Origin: Micrasema longulum
Taxonomy: Eukaryota > Arthropoda > Insecta > Trichoptera > Brachycentridae
NCBI GenBank assembly: GCA_022494885.1
Contig: JAGVSM010004936.1
Location: 1-64,000 of the forward strand
DNA length: 64,000 nucleotides
Direction: 5' to 3'
Of this stretch, positions 51,247-61,629 are shown one piece after another; position 1 is the stretch's first letter, and the number at the start of each line of letters is the position of its first letter. The notes beneath the pieces are model-generated. The model had not been told where the DNA came from and ran no database searches. It was given only the letters and a program-made list of their open reading frames with translations. A program made the translations under genes and the position numbers.

Positions 51247-51254
51247 ACAACAGC
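51247..51254. repeat. 8-bp target duplication, P-like copy 3
   Basis: ACAACAGC, repeated exactly at 52011-52018. Confidence 0.85.
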
Positions 51255-52010
51255 CATAGAATAAAGAATAGTCCAAAAACCGCATACGCACATCAAACAG
51301 AAGGCGACTCAACTACTTATAAATGAGTAGCAACGAATAAGCAATGAATAGCAACTCCTGATTTGAATTCAACTATGCCGTGTTGTGTCCTTTTAAAGTG
51401 TAGAAATACTGCCAGGAGCTTAAAGAAACAGGATGCAATCACATTTTATGAGTAATTAGCAAACGTATGTGTATATAACAAATGTATTACTTAAAAATTG
51501 AATTATTTTTCCATCTGTCAGATTGTCGAAGAAACAAAATGGAAATTTTGTAACCCCACTTTGCTCATCTAATGACAGAACTAATGAAAATTGGATCTCG
51601 GATTAAACAACTATGTGGTGGACATTTGACCGAGATTTTCTTCAAAACATAAAATATTATTTAACATGATATAAAAATGTCCGTTTTATGTAAAACTAAA
51701 TTTGTTTTATATTTTAAGTTTAAAGTTCATTAATTCAATTACTCTTATTAAATGACCCTTTACCCTTTACTTATCAAGTCTGTTGTGTCAAACAATATTT
51801 ACGCGTGCACAAAAAAAAATTAGAAAAATTAACAAATTGCCTTTTTTTACCTTACATTTGTGTTATGGTTTTTTTCCCATCAAGCAACATTACGCTACGA
51901 CCTCACGAATGCACGCGACGAAAGTGGGGCATAGTGGGGGAATTATTGAACACAGTCTGATGTATTCAAATATGATTCTACGCTCCTTCTGGACTATTCT
52001 TAATTTTATG
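51255..52010 (+). mobile_element. P-like non-autonomous DNA element, copy 3 (THAP)
   Basis: 756 bp, opposite in orientation to copies 1 and 2. The ends read CATAGAATAAAGAATAGTCC and, inverted from the right, CATAAAATTAAGAATAGTCC. At 51375-51455 the plus strand keeps an ATG and encodes MPCCVLLKCRNTARSLKKQD AITFYE before a stop. The CxxxxC spacing, the basic 'KKQD' turn and the 'ITF' strand correspond to the beginning of the THAP C2CH zinc finger found at the N-terminus of P-family transposases. The C-terminal half of the finger is lost. The perfect 8-bp duplication supports transposition of the element as it now stands. Confidence 0.85.
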
Positions 52011-52018
52011 ACAACAGC

Positions 52019-52494
52019 TATACAAAAAAATATATACAACATTACAAAAAAAAATACACAATATATATAAAAATAAGTTTTCCGCATAAATACAATTATA
52101 AAAATCCAGTCCAGCTAGATATTAATATAGAAGTGCATGTGTGTGAGTTGTTGTGTGTGAGGATGCGTGGGTAAGGGAGTGGAAAGTGGTTTTGGTAGGT
52201 ATGTGAATATGTGTGTGAGTGTATCTGGGTGTGAGGGTGGGTTTATGGACAGGGTGAGTGTGTGTTTGATACGAATGAATCATCTAAAATTTATAATGTA
52301 ATGTAATGTGATATTTTGTAAATCGCACAATTACAAAATCTTGATTCCTAAAAAGTTCGTTCAATGTGACTGCCGTGGTTTATCCTTTAAGACACATAAG
52401 TTTATTATTCAAAATATTATTTGTAATTAATAAATACATAAATAAATATTTCAAAAATACGTTTTTAAATTTTATTTAACTGTTAGTACAATAC
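52019..52494. other. AT-rich and GT-rich sequence
   Basis: A GT-rich tract at 52135-52270 (GTGTGTGAG-type steps) resembles the UTR tract at 14655-14730, so it may be a retroelement 3' UTR. No gene. Confidence 0.35.
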
Positions 52495-52560
52495 TATTAG
52501 CACATTAGCGGGATTATTGCTAAATTGCAATTGCTTCCAACCAGCCAAAAAATTAAAACG
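52495..52560 (-). mobile_element. Jockey-like 3' end scrap
   Basis: As read on the minus strand: GGCTGGTTGGAAGCAATTGC, AATTTAGCAATAATCCCGC, the same family of ends as 12360-12420. Only the final bases are present. Confidence 0.5.
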
Positions 52561-53089
52561 TGTTATTTGGTTTTTAGTTTCAATAAAGTTGAAGATCTAA
52601 GTCATTTGTAATTTGTCCTCCAAACAAAACGAGATTAAATTTATTACAAAATTAATTTCTAAGCCAAATTGTTTTTGTTAGATCTCGTATTACGAATTCG
52701 AAATACTTATTTCATTACAATTACTTGCGAAAGATCTTTTCTTTAAGAATTATTTCAATGCCAAGTACTAAGCATTGTATTAAAAATTATTATGATTTAA
52801 AAAAAATAATAAACATTATTTAACGAAAAACATCTTTATTTTGTTGTAAAAGTAATTATTTATTTTACACAAATAAAATCGTCACAGCTAGCTACAGTAT
52901 ATAAAAATCTTTAGTAGGGGAGATGAAACAGACCATAATTGTGATAATGGTCTCCCAACCAAAACTACTTCCTCAAAAAACATTAATAAAATATGCTGCA
53001 TACCACTTGCCGACCCTAGACGCATTTTAAGTTTTTTGGGTAAAAAAACTAATTCTTGTAGCGGCAATGTGTACATTTAAGTTATAACA
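52561..53089. other. AT-rich sequence, nothing recognised
   Basis: No gene supported. It lies directly upstream of the D-like RT remnant. Confidence 0.3.
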
Positions 53090-53560
53090 GGTGCCCCGAT
53101 TAATATTAACAATATTAAAAGTTGATTCTCTAAAGATATTTTTTTCACTAATCAATTTTAATGTACCGAAAAGGACAACTCGGCAAACCTACCAATACTG
53201 TGGCAACAATACTTCGACATCATATGGTAAAAATGCAGTCATCAATAGACTTCAAGCTCTAGGCAATGAGTACCTGGACGTTGACGACTCATTTCACATG
53301 AAATTTAGTACATATGGAACGGCTCTTCTTCTTTGTTTCATTGGTAATAGTTCTAGGCAACTATTTGTTACTATTGTTAAGAATTGTTTTAAACTTCTTT
53401 ATTAGTGTTTTTTTTTCTTTTTTCGTTTCTTTTCTCGAATTAATGTATAAGTACAAAATATTTCTCTTCATCATTTTTTTACATCATTATATATTTTTAT
53501 ACATAAATATATACTATTTACCTAAGTATTAGTTTTAAATAATAATAAGGTGTTTATGAA
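53090..53560 (+). mobile_element. Diverged relative of non-LTR family D
   Basis: The frame 53091-53405 includes VDSLKIFFSLINFNVPKRTT, RQTYQYCGNNTSTSYGKNAV, INRLQALGNEYLDVDDSF and a hydrophobic tail. It aligns with LLSLINFMVPGRMTRQ and NAVLNRLHKLSNSY of the 27.9-kb copy. An AT-rich UTR follows. The open frame is 104 codons, but only the C-terminus of ORF2 remains. Confidence 0.7.
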
Positions 53561-54014
53561 TGGGACAAATTTAGACTTTTTTCAAATAGATTTTGCAGGT
53601 ACTAAAGTTTAAATTACTTGACAGATAATGTATCGCATATTTGTTACTTAAAGATTCAATAAAGAAAACCCACGTAAACGTTTTGTGATTTCGTTTAAGA
53701 AGAAAAGTCAAAGAGATAAATTCAAAAATGTCTCATTCATAGACACTCTCCCGTAACCTTTACTTTTTGTGTGTGGAACAATAAGTTTTCACATAAAACA
53801 TTCTAGTGCGTCTACTAACTAAAAAAATGAAATTCGCAACACATTAACATACAGCTATTAAACATTCTAGCGCACTGTATTTATCTATTTTTTACACAAC
53901 ATAATTTTGAATGTGGAGACATTTCAAACTTATCTGAGACTAACATTTAGGGTATAAATGTATAAGGCACGTAAGTTGTTTCAATATTTTTCCCTTGACT
54001 TTAAAACTAAATGG
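53561..54014. other. Unassigned sequence
   Basis: No gene. ACATTCTAGTGCG (about 53798) and ACATTCTAGCGCAC (about 53858) form a loose direct repeat. Confidence 0.3.
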
Positions 54015-54174
54015 GCCTTACTCATAAACTAGGTATAAAGTTACGCCTAGGTATACTGGTAGAATACGGATGGTAATACCATCCTTATTACAGTGGTAAA
54101 AAAATTATGTTATTCCCATCATTATTCTACCATTACGCTTAGGTGTAACTTTATACCAGGTTCATAAGTAAGGC
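54015..54174. mobile_element. 160-bp palindromic MITE
   Basis: Nearly the entire element folds on itself. The left arm GCCTTACTCATAAACTAGGT, ATAAAGTTACGCCTAGG and GGTAGAATACGGATGG pairs with the right arm ending AACTTTATACCAGGTTCATA and AGTAAGGC at about 80% identity. No coding sequence or clear target duplication. Confidence 0.65.
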
Positions 54175-54295
54175 ACAAAGTAAACGGAACCGTTGTTAAA
54201 ATAAACATATAATATTATCAGTATAAAGGTGGTCATGACTCTTATTTTAATTTAATTAAATTTAACTGATTCTAATTTTATACACATCTCATGAT

Positions 54296-54452
54296 ACCGC
54301 TGTCCGCATCTGATGGTGCATAGGGTACTGCGTTAGTACACTAAATGCAGCGAATATAATATAATATTTCATGTCAACCTTCCTCGGAATCGAACCCGGG
54401 ACCTTAAACATGATAGGCGAATGCACAGATCACTCACTGCGAGACTCACGGA
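54296..54452 (-). mobile_element. tRNA-derived SINE family 1, internally deleted
   Basis: The minus-strand head retains GAGTCTCGCAGTGAGTGATC and B box GGTCCCGGGTTCGATTCCGA. The body jumps from TTGACATGAAATATT to GCGCAGTACCCTATGCACCA-like sequence, losing about 100 bp. ATGGTGCATAGGGTACTGCG marks the 3' end. Confidence 0.7.
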
Positions 54453-54639
54453 TTCGGTAAAACATGGATGATAAAAGCGGGTGATAAGAAGGAATGGATA
54501 CGTTTGGAAGAGAAGAATAAGGCTGAAAAAGAAGAAGAAGAACAAATATGTAAGTGAATCTTTTATTTTAATAGACGCCACCTTTGCGACAAAACTTCTG
54601 TTAAGTCAAATTTAATATCATTTTTTATGTTATTAAATA

Positions 54640-54735
54640 TTTGTATATAACCACTTAACTTAACCACTTTTCTATATCTTCCGGTATCGAGACGTCTCTT
54701 TGTCAGGACACCAATTAAACCAACATGTAAAACCC
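54640..54735. repeat. Dispersed repeat T, copy 1
   Basis: Shares ACTTTTCTAT, TCTTCCGGTATCGAGAC, CTCTTTGTCAGGACACCAAT and TAAACCAACAT with 60893-60990. Class unknown; both copies are direct and about 95 bp. Confidence 0.55.
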
Positions 54736-55925
54736 ACTATACATCTTCACCATAGTTGTTGCACAGAAATATAAAATGAACATGACATTCATTTTAATAG
54801 GCAACCCCTTCATGCACTTATTTGATTATGAAAACATTTTTTGTTGTTGGAGAAATAGTTTTATAACATTCAGTAAAATGTTCAACCACAGAGATAATGC
54901 CTTCAATATGAATTAATATCAATATCACCCATTCACCAAAAAATGTTCACTACAAGTGGTTGCGAATTATGTGGGTATGCATTGTTAAAGTATTGTCACA
55001 ACTTCCAACATCCTTTTTACCCACAATCACTGCCCACTTTCCAACTTAGTATCCTTTGATCATCCACCACAATAAGACCTCGTGTAGTGAATCACGCGTT
55101 TATTTTGTTGAACGTGTGGTGCATCAAAGACTTGGTTTCCACTAACCACCAGTGTTCAGCTCAAGATCGGGGGCCTATCCACCAGTCGGACCATAGCAAT
55201 TCCATCAAGAACGAACCAGGTTAGTGGCTTCCATTCCTAATCCATCTCATTCGTTAGCGATGTGACCGATTGACACTGCATATCGCATATCGAGGATATT
55301 AACTTATTTCATGAAAATTAAAATACAGCCCACTTCGTTAAATAATATCGTAGAAGCCCTAGGGCTTCGCCCCCCGCAACTTCTCGCCCTGCATCCACGT
55401 GAGAATTCGTTTTCTCACTAACAAGAGTATGCGAAGACAGTGATATGGCGTTGTATCTTCGTATTTTTCATTTTAAAAACAGTCATGAGCCCTCTTGTTT
55501 AAGAGGTATGTAGATGCCATACAACAGTAAGCATTTTCTCAGACAGATGACAGTTTAATTACTTTTGCCGAAGTTCCTCAGTTGTTGCGGTGAAAAGGCT
55601 AGTAAAACCAACCGCAATCAGCCATAACGGCCATTGTTTCCCAAACAATAGTAGGCAGGTACCTGTCGCAATATCAAAATAAATACTTTTGTATGAGAAG
55701 TCATATCAACCTGTCACGCAATAGCTTAAAACAATGGTGGAAAATTATTCGCCAAGTTTTGCATAAATTGGTAACTGAAATAAATATATTATTGTTTATT
55801 TTATTGTGTGTTCGTATTAAAATTATTTGCGTAACAGATATTATTATTTTTTAAATACTATATTTATTGATTTTTTCTCTTATAATTACATGGGTTTACA
55901 CCAAGCAAGGCTTGCGTTTAACAAA
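54736..55925. other. Unassigned sequence
   Basis: The longest stretch without a recognised repeat. It contains GAAGCCCTAGGGCTTC (palindrome) at about 55352-55368 followed by GCCCCCCGCAACTTCTCGCC. No gene was found on either strand. Confidence 0.3.
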
Positions 55926-56425
55926 AAATCAAAGATTTTTGAGTCAAATAATATCAAACTTAAACTCAGCAACTTGCCAAGACATATGTATGGAGCATAT
56001 TGATGTACGGTTTTGAGACATGGTGCCTTACCGAAAGAGATAAAAAAAGACTAGAGGCCTTTGAGATGTGGTGCTACAGAAAAATATTAGGAATTTGCTG
56101 GAGAGACCACATCACTAATGAAGAGGTTCTCAACAGAATCGAAGAAGGTAGGCGCCTAATCGAAACCATCTCAGATAGGCGAGCCCGATGGATCGGCCAC
56201 ATTATGCGCCGTAAGGGTTTCCTGCATGACATCATAGAGGGAATGGCTGAGGTGACAAATTATAGAGGGCGCCCCCGACGGGAATATTTGGAGCAAGTGT
56301 GCGAAGATTTTAACTGCGCCTCATATGTCGAGCTGAAGAGGGCTGCAGAAAAAAGAGACCAATGGAGGACGAGATGCAGGACTTTGCTGCAAATCAATTC
56401 CCAGGATTGAGACTACAAAGAAGAA
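55926..56425 (+). mobile_element. RTE-like family F, C-terminus, plus copy
   Basis: The plus strand (frame 56000-56410) encodes MMYGFETWCLTERDKKRLEA, FEMWCYRKILGICWRDHITN, EEVLNRIEEGRRLIETIS, RRARWIGHIMRRKGFLHDII and YRGRPRREYLEQVCEDF, then REQW-like residues and a stop after NSQD. It is nearly identical to 29998-30540, and both start at AAATCAAAGATTTTTGAGTC. A small deletion near 55970 shifts the frame just upstream of the YG.E.W block. GRPRRE is intact here where the other copy has GCPRRE. Confidence 0.85.
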
Positions 56426-56617
56426 GGTTTACAGTACATGTGAAATATAGAAAAAAATGATAAGATAATTATACACTGGTTTGATCAGTTTAACGTGACT
56501 GCACGGATTTATGAACAAAATAACACATACATACTGATACATACATGCACACATACATATCCATACATAGCATATATGTTTATATATACACATATTAGCA
56601 TATACAAATATAAAAAA
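56426..56617. other. Short AT-rich stretch
   Basis: Contains ACATACATAC-type simple sequence. No gene. Confidence 0.3.
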
Positions 56618-56862
56618 TCATCATCATCATTCTTTTCTGCACCTAATGGTGCACAGGACACTGCATTGGTACACCAATCGCAGCGTATCTTGATCGTTTT
56701 TTGTTACATAAAGGTAAGATAATTAGTTTTACGCTTCAGGTACCAGTGCAGGGACTATCAAAATAATCTAGTGTGAAAACACCCTTTCGAATAAAAATTT
56801 CATAACAACCATGACGGGAATTGAACCCGAGACCTCTTGCATGGTAGGCATTCACGGCCGAC
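56618..56862 (-). mobile_element. tRNA-derived SINE family 1 copy
   Basis: Minus strand. The B box GGTCTCGGGTTCAATTCCCG is clear, while the A-box half of the head is shortened (GTCGGCCGTGAATGCCTACC). The body CACACTAGATTATTTTGATA, GATCAAGATACGCTGCGATT and ACCAATGCAGTGTCCTGTGC is well preserved. The ATG tail is at 56618-56631. Confidence 0.8.
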
Positions 56863-57028
56863 TTATAAAAAAATACACAATATAAATATTTTAGTACGGA
56901 AAACAAAAAAATCAAAAAGTAACATATTTTGTAAGCAATCAAAAATACTTCCGATAATGCGATATATTTTATTATTTTTATATTATAAAGTACTATGTAC
57001 GTTATTGTTACAGGTAAAAAAAAAAATT

Positions 57029-57446
57029 TCCTCTTTCTTTTTCCTCTTTCATCTTTCCTCTTTCCTCTTTCCTCTTTCCTCTTTCCTCTTTCCTCTTTCC
57101 TCTTTCCTCTTTCCTCTTTCCTCTTTCCTCTTTTCTCTTTCCTCTTTCCTCTTTCCTCTTTCCTCTTTCCTCTTTCCTCTTTCCTCTTTCCTCTTTCCTC
57201 TTTCCTCTTTCCTCTTTCCTCTTTCCTCTTTCCTCTTTCTCTCTTTCCTCTTTCCTCTTTCCCTCTTTCCTCTTTCCTCTTTCCTCTTTTCCTCTTTCCT
57301 CTTTCCTCTTTCCTCTTTCCTCTTTCCTCTTTCCTCTTTCTTCTTTCCTCTTTCCTCTTTCCTCTTTCCTCTTTCCTCTTTCCTCTTTCCTCTTTCCTCT
57401 TTCCTCTTTCCTCTTTCCTCTTTCCTCTTTCCTCTTTCCTCTTTCC
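57029..57446 (+). repeat. CTCTTTC heptanucleotide satellite array
   Basis: About 418 bp of tandem CTCTTTC (roughly 58-60 units) with rare slips (TTTTC, TTCTTT, CCC). It creates long false reading frames on both strands (KEERGKR on minus, FPLSSFL on plus), which are not genes. The 3' boundary runs directly into a jockey-like 3' UTR whose relative at 12555-12600 holds a short, imperfect version of the same tract. Confidence 0.9.
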
Positions 57447-57690
57447 TTTATATTCCTTTTTTTCATTGAGTAATAGTATTGATTTACGGTAATTTATACA
57501 CAAATACAGTTATTTCTATTTTTGTAAATACATATTTAGTTTTTTAAAATATTTTCTATTGAATAAGTTTTGTAACTTAAATTATATAAATACAACATTT
57601 ATTTTATTAATTAGTTGAAGAAATTGTCATTTGGCAATAAGCCCGCTAATGTAAATTTACATTATGTACAAAAAAATTAATGAAAAAAAT
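57447..57690 (+). mobile_element. Jockey-like 3' UTR, J family
   Basis: Matches the complement of 12340-12555: CATTGAGTAATAGTATTGAT, GGTAATTTATACACAAATAC, ATTTCTATTTTTGTAAATAC, CATTTGGCAATAAGCCCGCT and ACATTATGTACAAAAAAATT. The ORF2 coding end is absent; sequence upstream of the satellite is unrelated. Confidence 0.75.
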
Positions 57691-57699
57691 AATAAATTG

Positions 57700-57920
57700 G
57701 TTGCGAGCTGCGAAAAACTAATACGATGTTCCTTGATCAGCACAGCACAAACGATGGCTTGCATGCATTAATGTCCCGATTGTGTCGAATATTGTAAACT
57801 CGAAGCAAGATCTGAACTTTTTTGGTGTAGGTCTTTCTAGACTTATATAATCACTAAGAAAAACCAGATCTTGTCTTGAGGTAGTAATTATTATTTATTT
57901 TTTTGTCTTAGCTTTAATTT
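57700..57920 (+). mobile_element. Family K RT end, degraded
   Basis: AATACGATGTTCCTTGATCA, GCAAGATCTGAACTTTTTTG and ACCAGATCTTGTCTTGAGGT parallel AACAATGAAGTACTGTTCAT, AAGATCTGGACTTTTTTGG and CCAGATCTTGTCTCGATG at 25410-25545. It encodes MFLDQHSTNDGL and then breaks. A remnant of the same retroelement as 25011-25680. Confidence 0.6.
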
Positions 57921-57932
57921 TCTGTCAACAAC

Positions 57933-58140
57933 GTTTTGAGCATGTCCAAATGTTTGCAGACAGGCTGGATTACAACTCTTCCATGTTTTGACTTTTGTGA
58001 AGTAAAGGACCTGGAACCTTTATCATGTGGGTGAGATTCATCAGGCTGAACCAAATCACCTACTAGACAACGCCCGAAAACAATTTTACACGCACATAAT
58101 AAAGGTTACATTCCTTTACTTCACTAAAGTCAACATAACA
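57933..58140 (+). mobile_element. rep-A outer segment
   Basis: TTTTGAGCATGTCCAAATGT, TGACTTTTGTGAAGTAAAGG, CCTTTATCATGTGGGTGAGA, AACCAAATCACCTACTAGAC and AACGCCCGAAAACAATTTTA, then an inverted AAGGTTACATTCCTTTACTT. The core is missing here. Confidence 0.65.
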
Positions 58141-58429
58141 TTGAAAGCCCAACCCACTTACCCGGATCTGTTTTAAAGGTCTTGTGACCTTTTTTCAGAT
58201 CCGCACATTGCAATAACATTTTTTTTTAGCTGTAATGAACAGTAATTTATTTTTTCAAAAAAATCTTTTGTTTCCTAAGATTTGCGATAGTATAAGTTAG
58301 TTCTGGAAGTATAAGTAGACTCATTTCTGTCCCATCTTTAATGGTTCAAGTAGTATATATGAAATATTTCTGTTATTTGTACAAATTACTTGAAGGTTGT
58401 TAAAAAAATGAAATTATCTGTAAATAGAT
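58141..58429. other. Short unassigned stretch
   Basis: An inverted AAGGTCTTGTGACCTTTT lies at about 58178-58195. No gene. Confidence 0.3.
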
Positions 58430-58572
58430 AAAAGAGTTGAGAAAATGTGAATGTTTGATCATGGGCAAAATAGTTAATGTTACGCAGTATGTAAAGTGGC
58501 CACTTAAACCAGCCAATGACAGATCATAAGCCCTGTTAATGCCTAGACTTCCATATTCCCTTCTCAAAAGTA
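58430..58572 (-). mobile_element. rep-A core segment, minus
   Basis: GAATGTTTGATCATGGGCAA, GTAAAGTGGCCACTTAAACC, AGCCAATGACAGATCATAAG and ATGCCTAGACTTCCATATTC, ending CCCTTCTCAAAAG. Confidence 0.75.
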
Positions 58573-58689
58573 GTAAACAGAAAAACAAAAAATCTGTAGT
58601 AAACAGATGCAAGAACCAATACGAAGAACAATGAATACAGCACTTAAAGTAACATTTAATTTTAATAAATAAACTAGAATCACAGATTT

Positions 58690-59195
58690 ATATAGAATAA
58701 CAAAAATGCTCAATCTAGAGGAATTATTATACACAGAAAAAATAAAAATGATATTTAAGATGAGAAATAATAAAATAAAGCCAAATATTAAATTGAATTT
58801 TCACGACAAAATACATAAAATTAAATACAAGAGCATCAAATAATTTAACTAGCGAACAACCTAGGACTAACAGAAAAAGAAACAGTTTTGTGAATACAGT
58901 AGTAAATTTTTACAATTCACTTTCTAATGACCTAAAAAATATACAAAACATATACGTACTTAAAAAAACACCTTAATAAAACAGTTCTTACACCCCGTGT
59001 GAGGAGTGATATGTGATGTTATTTTATCGACTTTTTATTTAAACTATTGTGTTATTATATATAATATCCCCTCATACCAGCACTTTTGCTGATTGGGAAT
59101 ATTTCGTACAAATAAATTATGTAATGTTATGTAATATGTAAAGTTTAACAACCTTGTATTTTTTCATAAATAAATAAATCTAAATAATAACCCAT
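58690..59195 (+). mobile_element. Degraded non-LTR C-terminus and 3' UTR
   Basis: Across frames the plus strand reads MLNLEELLYTEKIKMIFKMR, NNKIKPNIKLNFHDKIHKI, then QPRTNRKRNSFVNTVVNFYN and SLSNDLKNIQN. The 'IL.L..L......I..M.K..N...P' and 'RT...RNSF.......YN.L' blocks are typical of the ORF2 end. The 3' UTR has ATCCCCTCATACCAGCACTT and ends CATAAATAAATAAATC. Confidence 0.6.
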
Positions 59196-59705
59196 CTTGC
59201 CAAATATGAGTTCGGTAGCTAAATAATTGGGTTTGTAATAACGTTTTTTTGCTCTCCTGAAAAGTTTCATTTTTGCAGTTTTACTCTTTTGTCCGCCCAT
59301 CAAAGATGTATTTTAAAGAAATGTATTAACCATTGATCAACGGAGTAAATAAGTCCATAAATAAATAAACAATTTTACATAAAATAAAATAAAATCATTA
59401 AGACCCTGTTATCATTTCTAGTACACTTCTATCAGTTGAAAGTGGACGCCTCATTACGCAAGGTGGTTAGTTCATTAGTAATATTACCTTTTATACATTC
59501 ATCTCCGCTTTACTGATCCGGAAAACTAATTCCAAGAATTCATTACAAATGCAATGTGTACAGAGGATTCTACCGCGCGGATGTGACGCAATCTTGCGGT
59601 CATTTCGCCAATACTTACCAACGAAATTATATCGACTTTTTCCCTAAATTAGCAGGAAGTTGGCGTTTTGCGGTCATCAATGAATGTTTTACCGAACGAC
59701 TTTTG
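59196..59705. other. Unassigned sequence
   Basis: A plus-strand 82-codon frame (59556-59804) runs through unassigned sequence into the rep-A copy. It has no domain and is considered chance. Confidence 0.3.
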
Positions 59706-59970
59706 CCTTTGAATTTATTGCAACAGAGAGGTAAAACATTATTGAGAAGAAAATATGGAGGTCTAGGCATTTACAGGGCTTATGACCCATCATTGGCTGG
59801 TTGAAGTGGCCACCCTGTGTAACATTCATCAGTTTGTTCATGTTTAAACATTCACATTTCCTCAAATCTTCCATCTGTTGACTTTTGTGAAGTAAAAGAG
59901 CTGAAACCTTTATTATGTGGGTGAGATTCATCCGGCTGAACCAAATCACCTACTAGGCAACGCCTGAAAA
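59706..59970 (+). mobile_element. rep-A foldback family copy
   Basis: TTTATTGCAACAGAGAGGTA, TGGAGGTCTAGGCATTTACA, core CTTATGACCCATCATTGGCT, TGTTGACTTTTGTGAAGTAA, GAGCTGAAACCTTTATTATG and AACCAAATCACCTACTAGGC to CGCCTGAAAACAAT. It then abuts repeat G copy 2 at 59971, sharing the CAAT. Confidence 0.75.
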
Positions 59971-60300
59971 CAATGAGGAACTTCAGTCCCACGGAAAATT
60001 GGATACAAAAAATGTTTTCTTGCGCGTGGTAAAAATTAGAGCATTAAATTGTACTGTAAAATTTCTTAAAAATGTACGAAAAAAAATATATATATTTCAA
60101 TAAAAACGCACTACTTTAAATGACGTCACTGGTTCATATGAACTACCCAATGATATGAGAGCATTGAAGGATATCCGGTTTGGTCACCGTAAATTAACCA
60201 ATCGGAAGAACTGTCATAGAACAACCTCTGACGTCGCACGCGGAGTTATTTCAGAAATACGAAACTTTAAAAAAATCATAGCGCTGATAATACGATATGT
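59971..60300 (+). repeat. Dispersed repeat G, copy 2 (uninterrupted)
   Basis: CAATGAGGAACTTCAGTCCC, ACGGAAAATTGGATACAAAA, TAAAAATTAGAGCATTAAAT, TGACGTCACTGG, AACCAATCGGAAGAACTGTC, CTGACGTCGCACG and a right end AAAATCATAGCGCTGATAAT then ACGATATG. It is the reference for the empty target at the P-like footprint (31779) and for the retroelement insertion at 62662. Confidence 0.65.
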
Positions 60301-60431
60301 AAAAAAAAAATGGCTTAGTTTAATATTCTATTAACAAATAAAAAAATAGACGCTGAACTTCTTCGTTTTCTAATATTTATACTTCTTCTTTTACCAGGTA
60401 GCTAATTCAACAATGTTTGAGTGTGTTCCCT

Positions 60432-60541
60432 TGTCAATAATGTTTTCCCTCTCTGTTGCAATAAATATGAATAACTCCCTAGGGAGGAAATACAGCCAGT
60501 CTACAATCATTTAGACATGCTCAAACATTGTTGACTTTTGC
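60432..60541 (-). mobile_element. rep-A arm and outer flank
   Basis: AATGTTTTCCCTCTCTGTTG, CAATAAATATGAATAACTCC, CTAGGGAGGAAATACAGCC and TAGACATGCTCAAACATTGT match the right side of 6904-7249. Confidence 0.7.
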
Positions 60542-60725
60542 ATTTCTTTGCCTATAACACCTATTCTCCTCTACGGATGCGAATCGTGGCGCCCCACTAG
60601 GGCCCAAAATAGCAAAATTCTGAGTTTTGAAAATAGGTGTCTGAGAAGAATCTCAGGCGCGCAGCGGACTTGATGCGGAATAAAGTAAAAAGAGAACGGA
60701 CGCAGCAAACTCCGGTGACAACTCG
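60542..60725 (+). mobile_element. Non-LTR RT remnant (YGCESW block)
   Basis: The plus strand reads PITPILLYGCESWRPTRAQN, SKILSFENRCLRRISGAQRT and a stop. 'P.LLYG.E.W.......L..FE..CLR.I.G' is the post-catalytic block of several non-LTR clades. It is distinct from family F in sequence. Confidence 0.65.
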
Positions 60726-60892
60726 TCGCTTCAGTTCGTTTTGTCCAACAGACCAAAACATAAATATGCAGATATCGAGCTTTAAAGTTTTTTTACGAAA
60801 TAGGAATAAATAATGACCACAACTTAAGGCAAAATTCGTTAAAAAAAACCCTGTAAAAATAATTATTTTTATTTTTAATATTAGTAAATAAT
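60726..60892. other. Short unassigned stretch
   Basis: No gene recognised. Confidence 0.3.
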
Positions 60893-60990
60893 CATATACC
60901 ACCACTTACCGACTTTTCTATGTCTACCGGTTTCAAGACATAACCGACTCTTTGTCAGGTCATCAATTAAACTAACATAAAAATACGCTT
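60893..60990. repeat. Dispersed repeat T, copy 2
   Basis: CGACTTTTCTATGTCTACCG, GTTTCAAGAC, CTCTTTGTCAGGTCATCAAT and TAAACTAACAT. Partner of 54640-54735, same orientation. Confidence 0.55.
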
Positions 60991-61629
60991 CCAGCTTTCT
61001 TGCGACTATTTGGGAACTTATCAAACAATTCAAACCTTTAAAATAAATGTTGTTTTGATAATAATAATAATAAAAAAAAAAATAAAAATAATAATAACAA
61101 TAATGACAACTAAAATAATAAAATTAATAATAATGATGATAAAAAATAAAACAATAATAATAAAAAATTTAATAATAATATTAATAAGAATAATTGCCAC
61201 TAGCAATTTCTTACAGCCTGACCAAAAACAAAAAAAAACCAAATATAATAAAAAATATATTTGATAAGATAAAAAAAAATGACAAATAAAAAAAAAAACG
61301 CATAAATAAAAAAGTTAAGAAAACACAAACAGTTAAAACATTTAACATTATTTTTCAGTTTCATCCGAATGAAGCCTAAAATCACCTCCACTTACAGAAG
61401 TGCACAGGCACCTTTGGGTGTGGATTATGATTTTTTATTTGACATATTTTTATACATTCATATATAGGAACCAATACTGTCTTAATATAACCTTATAAAT
61501 TTAACCATATTGATATTAATAATATAACATGCAACAATTTTAGAAAAGTAATTGAAAATCAATTTATGTTTCACTAATTTTTTTTTTTTTTATTTTTTAT
61601 TTTAAAAAAAATATGTTTTTTAATATTCT
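60991..61629. other. AAT-rich simple sequence and AT-rich DNA
   Basis: Positions 61057-61195 are dominated by AAT/ATA trinucleotides with scattered changes, giving false frames rich in I and K. T20-type runs occur near 61580. No gene. Confidence 0.5.

Noticed and set aside
56736..57503. Very long frames (up to 255 codons) on both strands rich in KEERGKR or FPLSSFL
   Set aside because: They are produced by the CTCTTTC tandem array; a 7-base unit repeats as a 7-residue peptide in any frame without stops. No initiation or domain evidence supports a protein.
59556..59804. 82-codon frame with LLRRKYGGLGIYRAYD
   Set aside because: The apparent conserved peptide is a translation of the rep-A nucleotide repeat, which occurs in both orientations and varied frames elsewhere without maintaining the reading frame.
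61010..61264. 84-codon plus and 70-codon minus frames at the AAT-rich tract
   Set aside because: Residues are almost only I, K, N and T (or I, F, V), as expected of trinucleotide simple sequence.
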